DNA of 64,000 nt, from assembly GCA_015478945.1 (NCBI GenBank), contig JABUQX010028474.1:1-64000 (forward strand), given 5' to 3'. Position numbers and translations under genes: made by a program. Of the stretch, positions 11,400 through 21,580 are shown piece by piece (positions within the stretch are counted from its first letter, which is position 1; each line of letters begins with the position of its first letter). A model generated the notes under the pieces. It saw only the letters and a program-made list of their open reading frames with translations. It did not search any database and had not been told where the DNA came from. This stretch comes from Trachelipus rathkii. Its lineage: Eukaryota > Arthropoda > Malacostraca > Isopoda > Trachelipodidae.

Positions 11400-11676
11400 A
11401 TTTCTACAGTAAAATAACCATCTGGGATGAAATCCATAGGAGATTGTTCCTGGATATCTTCTGAATCTTCATTTACTGGGGAACGCGAGAGTGCGTCTGC
11501 AACGATGTTTTGTGTACCCGATATATGTTGAATATCGAGTATTCATTTAACTCCTCCATGGTTCGAGCCAATCTGCGTCTATAAGGCTCATATTTTGAAG
11601 GTAAATAAAAATTCCTTTTATAAAATGTAAAAATTGACAATTTAACTCCTTGAGAGGACACGGTTGCGTATGACAT
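11400..11676 (-). pseudogene. RNase H C-terminal part of gypsy pol
   Basis: In two neighbouring minus-strand frames I see RRRLARTMEELNEY followed by HISGTQNIVADALSRSP. The latter is the classic C-terminal signature of Ty3/gypsy RNase H (usual form HIPGxxNxxADALSR). An acidic linker (VNEDSEDIQEQSP) follows. The domain cleaves RNA in RNA-DNA hybrids during reverse transcription. A frameshift separates the two signature halves, and the stretch linking it to RT at 11890 is also out of frame, so this copy cannot make a full polyprotein as sequenced. Confidence 0.8.
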
Positions 11677-11889
11677 TTATGACGCGCCTAACGCCGTCAG
11701 ATTCCTTTATCTATCAGCCCCGTAATTTCTTTGAGCATCGCGTTTAAACGTCATTGGAGTATGAAATGCTAATAGGTTTTTCGTTCGCACATTCTGCATT
11801 GGAAAATCAGCGCCACGCAGCTATGGCGGCTCGATTCACAAGATGCATATTCCATCATCGCTAACTCCATGGGAGCTTCGCACAGCGGA

Positions 11890-12681
11890 TCATAAGTTAG
11901 GAAATCCTAAAACACAAGGATTTACTAATGCCTTTTTTAATTCATCAAAAGCGTTTTGGCATTCTGAAGTCCATTGAATGGTTCTACCACCCGTTTGACA
12001 TGACAATGGTTTGCTTATTTGCGAACAATTAGGGATATGTCGTCTGTAAAAATTCACCATTCCCAAAAATTGACGCAGGTGTTTTACAGTGGTAGGGATT
12101 GGAAACTCTAACGTCCCTTTTACATTTTTCTGGAGGGGTAATATCCCATCACGGGAAATATGGTGACCCAAAAATTCTACCTCAGTACGACAAAGACGAG
12201 TCTTACTCGGCTTTAACTTATACCCATTCCTTTCCAACGCTGAAAGGACTTGGTCCAAGGTGACCAGATGATCTTCAACAGTTTTACTGAGTATAATAAT
12301 ATCATCTACATAGACCATTACCTTCGACCATGGTAATTCGGTTAAAGCGAGCATCATGCCCCGTTGAAAAGTAGCAGGCCCGTTTTTAACCCCAAAGGGC
12401 ATCTTCAAGTATTCATACTGGGCGAAAGGAGTAGAAATCGCCGTTTTTTCCACACTATCAGGTTCCATAGAAACCTGGTAATAACCCCTAACCAGATCTA
12501 TGGTAGAAAAATAATTGTTCCCGTGCATATTATAAATCGTGTCTATGAGATTCGGTAATGGGAAAGAATCGGTTTTCGTAACATCATTGAGCTTACGGTA
12601 GTCAATACATAATCGTAATTTGCCATCAGGTTTCCTCACAGGAACCACGGGAGCAGAATATGGTGATTTACTTGGGTCCTA
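11890..12681 (-). pseudogene. Ty3/gypsy reverse transcriptase (pol fragment)
   Basis: The 252-codon frame (12648-11890) carries the RT palm: RKPDGKLRLCIDYRKLN at its start, the first catalytic Asp in STIDLVRGYYQV (residue 51), LKMPFGVKNGPATFQR, then YVDD with both Asp (115, 116), FLGHHISRDGI and the connection motif FLGMVNFYRRHIP. It ends in the beginning of RNase H (ALVNPCVLGFPNL). The frame actually continues upstream: an in-frame TAG at 12681-12679 is followed by SKSPYSAPVVPVRK, the usual RT lead-in, so the true domain is longer and the first residue shown is only a formal GTG start. The enzyme copies the element RNA into DNA. The stop and later frameshift make it non-functional as read. 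Confidence 0.93.
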
Positions 12682-14320
12682 ATAATATCCTTGCTCCAAA
12701 GCTCTTACAATTGCTGGCTCATTTCCCTGAGCCAACGTCCTTGAAAGTCGACGAACCGGTTATCTTAACGGAGACGTTGACTCTTACTTCCTATGTTATG
12801 AGATAATGTTGGTTAGCCGACCCCAACATCAGTTGTCAAGCCAAAACTAGAGCTTCCTTGATGATGGCAACAACACATTCAAGAGTCTTTTTTCTGGCTT
12901 TGAGTCGATGGGATATCAGAAAAGCAAAAATCTTCCCTCAATATTTTCAGGGTCCAGAACTTCTGTGTCTTTTAGATAAATATATTGATTCGTTGGAGGG
13001 TTGTAACTTCTACCCGAGCAAGGTTCTTTACTTGTATATCAGTTTTTCCGCATGAGAGAAAATTTGACCCGCAAACTCAGTGTTTTTTCTAACGAAAGGT
13101 CTCTATTTTTGATTTTTCAGACATGTTCATAATAGCAATATGTATCGCGAAGAGGAAAAATCCAATTCCGATATTTGGAACAAGTTCCTTGTGATAAACC
13201 CTGAAACCCACAGATCCAAATGGAATGTGCCGAACTTCCCTTGACATCACTATTTTTACAGGAACAAAGGGGGAAATATTAACAGCGTGGAGTATTATAC
13301 AAATTGAAAAAAAAGGAAGTCTGCTGACTCACATCCTTTTGCTATGACCTCGATTTCATTTCTTGCGATGGACCAGTTTCCCTAGTGTCAGGTCAGGAAG
13401 CATGGTCAATGTCCTTTTAACGCGGCCGCACCTAACCATCCATCAATTCGGGCACTTTAATCAGTGGGAGATTAACCATGAAAAACTAACAGGTTCAGGT
13501 AACGATCATTTTATACGGAAAAAACAAACCGTTTCCACATAATTGTTTCAGACAGGAATGTGGTTGATCACGTACGCTACACATATAGAATTGATTCATA
13601 AAGGCAGCTGATGGTTTCACTCAGTGGCACTCTGCCAACTCCGAATTGGATTGACGAGCTTAATGTGCTAATTAAACTGACGTCCAGTTACCGCCTCGTT
13701 GGACCCTATGCAACCATATGCTTCCGGAACATTGTTAAGAGCAAAAGAAATACGGTATATTATCAACGGGTCATTCTGGGGCATTTTTCTCTAAAAATTA
13801 ACATGTAACGTGCGTAATTTTGCATTTCCAATTTTTAGGGAGTTCTCTCTGGAGGTAGTACATTTTCACAATCATTTATTTCTTGCAGTTATTGATATCT
13901 TTGTATTTTGTAACCCGGTCATTAATGGATTTCGTCTACCACAGGTGACTCAATCTCCTGGGAGCCGAGAGTTTAACTGTTGTTCCGGTAAATTAACCCT
14001 TCTTATATCAACGACCATACGGGAGTCCTCGTCAACCGTTTCCTTCGACGGTAACATTCTTTGTTGAGGAGGAGACTGGGATCGACCACGGACTTTGGTA
14101 TGTTGAGTTTATAGTAGGTCTTTTTCTATTGCCACCACCTGTAAGACCTCTTGAGATGATCTGTGAAGAACATCATCCTGACGGTCATACGTTTTTGATT
14201 ATAGGTGGAATTACAACGGGTACACTTTAATATACCGAGCAGTGGGGACTCTCTATATAACAAATAAGGACATTCTATACCTGACGAGTGAATCTTTAGG
14301 GTGTGCTTAAAACACAATCA
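12682..14320 (-). pseudogene. Gag/pol linker region, protease not recognised
   Basis: Minus-strand pieces with protein-like content include a Cys/His-containing stretch (14317-14126, with IECPYLLY and LKCTRCN), which could be a decayed nucleocapsid zinc knuckle. A hydrophilic piece (SPPQQRMLPSKETVDEDSR) lies near 14000-14080. I looked for the retroviral-type D-T/S-G protease motif and did not find a convincing one. Plus-strand ORFs at 13611-14067 are treated as antisense. Confidence 0.4.
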
Positions 14321-15470
14321 CCGCTGTGGACCTATAATGCTCACCGAGCATTTCCTGTTCCTTCTATGGCCCTTTTTTCTTACAATACTTACAATAAGTC
14401 CAAGAATTTTGTAGACATTTCCTTATACTTGGCAATTTCTCGCACACTGTTCACAAACTATTCGTTCTCTTTATCCTTTTCTTTCAACAGGACGTTTCAT
14501 TGTGAGCCTGAGAACGGTCTAAATTTCTCGGAAAACTACGGCGTTGGGTCCCGATAGTCACGGTTACCATACTGTTTCTCTGGTGGAGGACTACGATTTG
14601 AGGAGACTTTATCGTTTGTTGAGGTTTAGTCTCTTTTCTCTGGCAACACCATCAGTCCAAGCGAGGAATATACAGGCTCGTAATCTGATCCTATAGAGAA
14701 TCAACCGTGTCATATGTTAGTTCTCTTTCATTTTATTCTATGTTCCAATGGGCTATTTCAACATGTTCAGAAGATTGTCTTGCGACAATGGATTAGGGAA
14801 TGATGATATTAATTCGCTCTCGAGGAATTCCGCGGAACGCTACGATTTTGCACGAATCCTTCGACCTTTCTCTCGGCTCCATCAATTTTTATATATTTCC
14901 TCCGCTTTCAATATCGCGGGTAAACTACACAGAAACTGCGCGTCCTCGAAGCGATTCATCGCTCTCTCCTCAGTATCGAGTCCTACGATAAGCCTGCGCG
15001 CTTAGTCCTCCAATCGAGAGCGTACATACGAATTACTGCTCGTTACGATTACGGTGGAGCGCATGATAGGCTTGAAAACATATGTGCTTCTTTGATCTGT
15101 CTCCTACGTCCTGATACCATCATGATTAAATTATCTTGACTGAAAAATGTTCTGGTCTTCTTTGATAAATTAACTATATAAATCCGAAAAATTTTCTTCT
15201 AGTTGTCGTCCACAACCTCACCAGTTGGTGTGGGGGTGTGCGGAAATGATAAAACGCCACAATATAGCTATCAAAATCAGACAAATATCGTTACAAGATA
15301 CTGGTTCTGCCTCAACCATTGTACTGTTTACCAGGATCACACAACTTATAATCGCTTGTGAACTTGTTTCTCAACAGCTGTGCCAACATAGCAATTGATT
15401 CACTCCATATCTAAAATGTTGATTTTGATTTGTTGGCCTGTTATACAAAAGAAGACGTCTCTTAGGATCA
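14321..15470 (-). other. Retroelement interior, coding content unresolved
   Basis: Base composition is more balanced than in the flanking AT-rich DNA, as in the gag/pol part around it. Plus-strand ORFs (14303-14557, 14748-15005) show no motif and oppose the element's reading direction. I cannot name a domain here. Confidence 0.35.
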
Positions 15471-15544
15471 TGAGACAACTTTATAAGGACCTTGTGGCTT
15501 GGGTTGTAACCGATTTCTGATAAACGCTGCACTAGGATTAGGTG

Positions 15545-16015
15545 TTGAACAGGATCACCATACCTGTGATCATAGTTGGTTAGGCTGCAATAGAGTTAGC
15601 GAGTTTGTCTAGGTCACCATATTCTGTGATCGTATTAGGTTGAGGCTGTATAAGTTAGGATTTTAATACTAGGTCACTATACCTTAGGTGATCTGATTTA
15701 GTTACGCGGTGATAAGTTAGGATTTTGGTTATAATCACTATACCTGTGATTATTTAGGTTAGGCGGTGATAAGTTAGGATTTTGACTATAATCACACTAT
15801 ACCTGTGATTATTTAGGTTAGGCTGTGATAAGTTAGGATTTTGACTATAATCACTATACCTGTGATTATTTAGGTTAGGCTGTGATAAGTTAGGATTTTG
15901 TCTAAGATCACTATACCTGTGATCATTTAGGTTAGGCTGTGATAAGTTAGAATATGGACGAAGATCAATATATCCATAGTCATTTAGGTTAGGTGATCGT
16001 AAGTTAGGATTTACG
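15545..16015 (-). repeat. 57-bp tandem repeat encoding 19-residue units
   Basis: About eight copies are present. TACCTGTGATTATTTAGG-type cores start at 15741, 15800, 15857 and 15914, i.e. 57-59 bp apart. On the minus strand the unit reads as a 19-residue Asn/Pro/Ser/Tyr-rich block (SQPNLNNHRYSDYSQNPNL). Because the period is a multiple of three, the frame is kept through most copies. It lies in the gag position of the LTR element, directly downstream (in element direction) of the 27-residue array. Confidence 0.88.
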
Positions 16016-16314
16016 TTAATCGAATCATAAAACTGTTGGGATCTCAACGATTCCGTTCCTAGGTCCGACCTCAGCGGTGGATTGTACGATCGCGGCGGAT
16101 ATTTATCTCGAAATTGGGACCTCAACGGTTCCGTTCTGAAATCCGACCTCAACGGTGGACTATAAGATTGCGGCGGATGATCGTTATCTCTAAATTGGGA
16201 CCTCAACGGTTCTGTTCCGAAATCCGACCTCAACGGTGGACTATAAGATCGCGGCGGATAATCTCTATCTCTAAATTGGGACCTCAACGGTTCCGTTCTG
16301 AGATCCGACCTCAA
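15754..16314 (-). CDS. Repeat-rich gag-like ORF of the LTR element
   Basis: A 186-codon frame consists of about three and a half 27-residue Arg/Pro/Ser-rich units (RSDFGTEPLRSQFRD...PPLR) followed by 19-residue Asn/Pro-rich units. Low-complexity, basic and proline-rich composition fits a nucleic-acid-binding or intrinsically disordered part of a gag protein. It stands between the primer-binding site and RT, as gag should. No capsid or zinc-knuckle domain is visible inside it. The frame is lost near 15754, apparently by an indel within the array, since the same repeat continues in another frame. Confidence 0.55.
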   Translation of the reverse strand: MRSDLRTEPLRSQFRDRDYPPRSYSPPLRSDFGTEPLRSQFRDNDHPPQSYSPPLRSDFRTEPLRSQFRDKYPPRSYNPPLRSDLGTESLRSQQFYDSINVNPNLRSPNLNDYGYIDLRPYSNLSQPNLNDHRYSDLRQNPNLSQPNLNNHRYSDYSQNPNLSQPNLNNHRYSVIIVKILTYHRLT

Positions 16315-16330
16315 CGGTGGACTATTAGAT
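16040..16330 (-). repeat. 81-bp tandem repeat encoding 27-residue units
   Basis: TCAACGGTT-CGTT landmarks recur every 81 bp (about 16123, 16204, 16285). The array is in frame on the minus strand. The opposite strand also stays open (16114-16353), which is a shadow. Confidence 0.88.
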
Positions 16331-16560
16331 TTCGGTCTGATAATCTTTATTAACAGAAACCGATACTTGTTGCAGTGATGGTTCCACTACCTTTCTTATC
16401 GCGTAATTAAACCGGCGGACTTATTAGTACATTTCCTCTTAAGCATTTCATTGTCATCCTTTCAGTGGATGCCTAGCGAGAAAAGTGATTCAACTTGAAG
16501 TGGGTTGACGTATGCGAACGGTAAATCCAGGTTGTCGATATATTCTTTATCACAGAAGTA

Positions 16561-16779
16561 CTATATTTGTAAAAGATCTACTCGCGGTAGACCTTCAGCA
16601 AACTTTTGACCATTGTAGCGACCAATGCGCATCAGATAACCGTTTGGTGCGTCTTTCATAATTTTGACAGTAAAATTCTCTAACATGTGGACTATTGGTA
16701 AAATTTCTGGCTTGAGCCTAATGATCTCTATATTATACTTATAAAAATGTTTATATGTAGCAGTATCTTGATAAAACAC
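16561..16779 (-). CDS. Short ORF at the start of the retroelement coding region
   Basis: A 72-codon frame contains MKDAPNGYLMRIGRYNGQKF and ends with TAG just before the repeat-rich ORF. It is the first sizeable minus-strand frame after the primer-binding site, so it may be the N-terminal part of gag. I recognise no domain. A frameshift could join it to the downstream repeats, which cannot be decided by eye. Confidence 0.4.
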   Translation of the reverse strand: MFYQDTATYKHFYKYNIEIIRLKPEILPIVHMLENFTVKIMKDAPNGYLMRIGRYNGQKFAEGLPRVDLLQI

Positions 16780-17159
16780 GGATCGGAGTCAGTGTCGTCT
16801 AAGTATCGATCCTTGCTACGCCTTCCGCATAAAATTAACTCCTTGTCTGGTCCCTTTCACTCGACTTTTCATGTTGGCGGGATATTATGGTATTTAGAGC
16901 GGAATAAGCCATGCGATTTTATTTTAATGCTCCATTTTAATAACTAGTAAGTGGTATATTACCGAAGAAGGAATTCATAACTAGATTGTCATGGTGGTAT
17001 ATTAGAAAGGGATTGAGTTCCATAACGACCGACGGAATTAAATATTGAACCTCAGCCAACTAAAACAAAAATTAGTGTGAACATGTGAAATCTGTGAAGA
17101 TCAACTGACTGTGAAATGAATCACAATCATGCGCCGGTTGCAGAGGCAGGAACACGATA

Positions 17160-17176
17160 GTCCATGTTCGGCGCCA
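17160..17176 (-). promoter_or_regulatory. Primer-binding site, tRNA-Lys type
   Basis: The minus strand reads TGGCGCCGAACATGGAC. This matches the retroviral tRNA-Lys3 site (TGGCGCCCGAACAGGGAC) apart from one missing C and one substitution. It lies 8-30 bases inside the LTR boundary, depending on where the LTR is closed, and is the main evidence for the element's direction. Confidence 0.8.
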
Positions 17177-18599
17177 ACTTTTTGTTGTGTGATCTATGTT
17201 AAGGGGAGTGATGCTATACAAGCTAAGCGTCACTTCCCCAGATGTAATTCGCACAGATATAAACGTATTAATTAATTTTGTCAAATTCTGAAGTTCGTGA
17301 AGTAAGAAATTGATATTAAGTCAATACTAACTAATTTAGTTCAACAGGAATATTACCTTCTTAACCCTCCACTTTGGTCCAGTGTACGTCCACGAAGAAA
17401 AGATCTAAATCGTATTCCACACGAGAGCAACAATTAGGGATTTCTCCTTAATTGGAGATCAAGAAGTGGGACATTCGATCGGACCGTGCCAACAGTGTCA
17501 AGAGATTGTGATATGTGTCATTAATTTTCTTTCTCTGACAATAACGATGATGATTTAGAATTTAATACTTTGGACAAAACTAACTACTAAAAAAACAATA
17601 AAAGTCTAAAAAAAGATGTATTTGTTGTACTATTTTAATAGGAGGCCGGATAAAATTATTATTAAACAGAATACAAGAGATACTCAATTTAGTGATCCTC
17701 GTAGTTTAATTTGAATTACGTGCCATTGACCATCAAACTGGCCACTGAGAAAGTATACTGAATAGTTACTGGTGTCGCGAAAAAATAATGATTCGGAAAA
17801 GTCAAAGGCAAAATCTGGGGTAAATATTTTTTAAGAAAATACCAAACTGCTTTCTCAACATTTAACTCAATGGTGTAATGTTTTTGATATAATTTACTAA
17901 TCTATATTCCTTCAGATTTGTGAAGAGCAGATGAAAGTAATATTTAGTAGAACACCCATTGTAAGTCTACTATTATTATTTACATTGATAGTATCTTTTT
18001 CACAATATTTCCTTTCAGTTTCCAGATATTTGTTTTATTATTTATATTTGTTTCTTCCTTTGCGAATTGAATCATATTTCAAGACGAGGTTGCTATGAAT
18101 ACAGAAATGAGACTGAAGCCTATAAAAGTATTTTCTAAACAGCTTATGGAGAATAGCAGGAAAAGTTCCCAGTCTATGAAAGCTTACCACTATTGTAAAA
18201 AAGCTCTGGCATATCCGTGAGAATAGCTACCCAACATTATGAAGAAGTGCAGGCATAAGCTACCCGGATATGTGAGATAGCAGTTAAAGCTCCAGCATAT
18301 GAAACCTGTTTAAGATAAAACATAATAACCTTTAGTTCTTTTATTAACTTATTTTAACCCTCTGTCCGAGCATTTATTAAAACTCTTGAATTTTTTTTTA
18401 AAACAATGTTATTTGATACAAATCAAAATTAGATGTGATAGTTCATGGCAAAAGAAAAGAAAAAATAAAAAAATTCATTCTGGAGGTATAAATTGGGCAC
18501 GTGGTACTTTGAAGTACCATCAGTCCTCTAGTATCATACAATCCTTCCTATTAGCAAAATATAAAAAATTAAAATATTGTTTCCTCATCTAATTTGAGC

Positions 18600-18770
18600 A
18601 ATATATATATATAATTTATATATATATTTATATTATATATATATATATATAATATATTATATAATTATAATTTATATTATTAATAATATATATATATTAG
18701 TATTTATATATATATATTAATTATACATTATTTATATTATATATTATTAATATATATATAGTTGTATATA
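18600..18770. repeat. (AT)n array inside piggyBac
   Basis: Imperfect AT repeat between the left end of the transposon and the transposase C-terminus. Confidence 0.88.
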
Positions 18771-18883
18771 TTATAAGGAGATGACTAATGAATGATAAGT
18801 TATCGCAAATATTAGTTACTATATACTGTAGATAACATAAAACAGTGCTCCATTGAAATAATTAAAAACAATTTTTAGAATTA

Positions 18884-20692
18884 TTAACATAGGTGCACCC
18901 TACAAGCTCTGCAAATAGAATATGGGCGAGACTGAATTTTATTTGAAGAACATACTTCACATCTTCCCTTACTTTCAAGGAATATTGGCCAGTGGGTCCC
19001 TTTGTTGCTTAGTCTTACATCATGAGGTACAGAATATGAAATTTTCCTCCTCTTGTTTGAGTGATGCTTTGCAATGCCTTTAGAAACGAGCCCCATTGCC
19101 AAATTCCTTCTGAAGTCTAGTAATGGACGCTTTTCTAAGTCCAGTTAAATTCATAAGCGTGTACTTTACTGCCATGTCTATTAATCCAAAAATAAACAAC
19201 CTGGTGCCAACCATTCCTACTTTTCCATCATTCCATTAAAGACCACGAGCAGTTTCATAGCTTATCTATACCTCCCATGAACTTATTGTAATCGTGAACT
19301 ATTTGGGGACATGGAACAACAATCTTTGTTCCATCTCTGATTGTCCTTGCCACTGTTGTTTCTTGAATACCGTGAAAGTTTGATACAAGATAAACAGATC
19401 TTGAGTCCTTCCACTTATAAGCAGTGATGCTTTGATCTGTGGAACGGTAATCAAACTGACCTCTTTCAAGCTTGGAATCCACTTCCATGGAAGGAAAATC
19501 TTTCCGTGTTGATCGAATTGTACCACAGGCATATGTATTTTCGACTTTTAGTTTTTCCATCAATGGAAAAGATGAAAAGTAATTGTCAAAAAACAATTTA
19601 TAACCTTCACCTAAATAATCTTTGGAAAGACTTTGCACAACACTTCCTCCTAATCCATACCTCTTTTTATTATCATCCTCGTCACCACCTTTCTTGCCTG
19701 TGTAGATTTCAAATTTAGAGATATAACCTGAAGAATCGCCTAAACACCATATCTTGTAGCCACGCTTTATTGGGCATTATAATGGAGTTATACTTGCTTC
19801 ATTGAACTTTCTACCTTTATGAAAAGTATAATAGACTTAATCAACACAAATGTTCTCTCTTTGAGAGGGAATATTAAATTTTTTAAATTTCCATTAACAT
19901 TAATACTAAGTGGAAATTTAACTCCTATTAACATTTTTTAATGAGCAGCACCTTTGATTTTTAGTGTTGTTCATTTACATGAGGTATCCTAAAATATTTG
20001 AAACTCGATTTACCCCTGGCTCATGTGACTCGAAACAAAGTAATTTTTCATGATCTACTGTAAGATATAGACCAAATAATTTTTTTCTCATACGATGCAT
20101 AATACTAGATCCATTGTATATATTCTGAATTATTTATATCCTATTTAATTAATAATAAATACAACATTTTTTGATCCTAAATTTATTACATCAGATTTTG
20201 TATGGTGCATTTGTAAATTTTGGTTTGAAAAGCAATATAATGTTCTATCCTCAGTGGCTTGCGATTATGTGTAAAAATTTAGACAAAAATCTGTTAGCGC
20301 TTTTTCAGTTAGTGAAATTAAAGACTCTAGTATTAAACCCTGATGAATTGAAAGTCACTAACTTTTGAGGCCTCTTCCTTTTTCTTCCATTTGCGTTTTA
20401 CTTTACTGAATGTTTCGTCTTCAATTTCATTTATTTGATGTGTTGCTACCGAAGTATTCTGTAGATCACTAGGATTAACAATTATTACACACCTGGATTT
20501 TTCGTGCTGTTGAATAGAATCGTATTCAACAGTTTCCTCATCTAAAGCTTTGGATAACGGATACATTGAAGAGCCCTCATCTTCAGATTCACTTTCTTGA
20601 TCCGTTCCATATTCATAGTCAGAAGGGATTTCATCTAAAAGAACATCAACGGCGACATCATTTATTATTTGCTTTCTTCTATTAGTGCTCAT
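18884..20692 (-). pseudogene. piggyBac transposase, frameshifted
   Basis: The N-terminus is at 20692 (MSTNRRKQIINDV, then a Ser/Glu/Asp-rich acidic domain to 20333). The catalytic core follows near 19760-19255: a GYKIWCLGDSSGYI-like motif, a second catalytic Asp in LFFDNYFSSFPLMEKL, CGTIRSTRKDFP, and a third Asp in YNKFMGGIDKL. The C-terminal part (19102-18884) has the cysteine-rich finger CEVC...CRACRVHLC that binds transposon ends in this family. The segment with the first catalytic Asp (about 19900-20330) has no clear frame. The enzyme excises and reinserts DNA at TTAA by a DDD nuclease mechanism. Frames change at least three times, so it is inactive as sequenced. Confidence 0.88.
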
Positions 20693-20717
20693 CTCTTTTA
20701 TGCAATTATAATTACTT

Positions 20718-20930
20718 ATATATATATATATTAATATTATATATATATATATATTAATATATATATATAACTATATACATATTATATTTATAACTATTAT
20801 ATAATATTAATCATATTATATATTATATTTAATATTTATCACTATATATATATTATATTTATTTAATACTATATAATAACATATATATATTATATTTATA
20901 TATATATATATATTTATATATATATAATAA

Positions 20931-20964
<34 letters not shown>

Positions 20965-21050
20965 CTTATATTAATAATATTAATATATATACTATTAATA
21001 TATATTTGAAATATATAATATATATAAATATTTATAACATTTCATATATC
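20718..21050. repeat. (AT)n array upstream of piggyBac transposase
   Basis: Interrupted AT and TATTTA repeat of about 330 bp between the transposase start and the right end of the element. Confidence 0.88.
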
Positions 21051-21289
21051 TTTATTAATATTAGCCATATTCTACCAGCTCAAAGGGTATATTCAAATGT
21101 AGATATTATAAGTATATTATATAATATACTATATATTTAATATAATATATAATACTAATATAATTAGTGATGATCTACGAATGTGAATTCCTGTTTTTGA
21201 CATCCGCGAGACGAGATCTCTGAGTGACATCAATATTATATATGAATATATTTCTATTTAATGACATATAATATTTTAATACTTATTAA

Positions 21290-21580
21290 TAATATATAAT
21301 TATTATATATATATATATATATATATATAGTGAGGGAGAGAGAATGAGAGAGAGAGAGGAAGAGGAGAAATATAGCGAGACGAGAGAGAGAGAGAATGAA
21401 TAGCATATGAGGGAAATAGAGAGGAAGGAAGAAGATGAGAGACAAAGCATTGAAAGAGCTCGATATTATATATATATATTATAGGATATTATATATATAT
21501 ATATTAAGATTTAATATATATATTAATATATATATATATATATTATATTATACTATATATAATATATATATATATATATA
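21290..21580. repeat. (AT)n - (GA)n - (AT)n compound microsatellite
   Basis: An AT run (21304-21328) is followed by a GA/GAGGA-rich run (21330-21440) and further AT (21465-21580). The minus Ser/Leu ORF here is an artefact. Confidence 0.88.

Noticed and set aside
15545..16330. Regularly spaced repeats considered as a CRISPR array
   Set aside because: The units are contiguous with no unique spacers, translate in frame and sit in a eukaryotic retroelement.
17200..17208. AAGGGGAG read as a plus-strand polypurine tract next to a TG LTR start
   Set aside because: RT, RNase H and the tRNA-Lys primer-binding site are all on the minus strand, so the element reads the other way.
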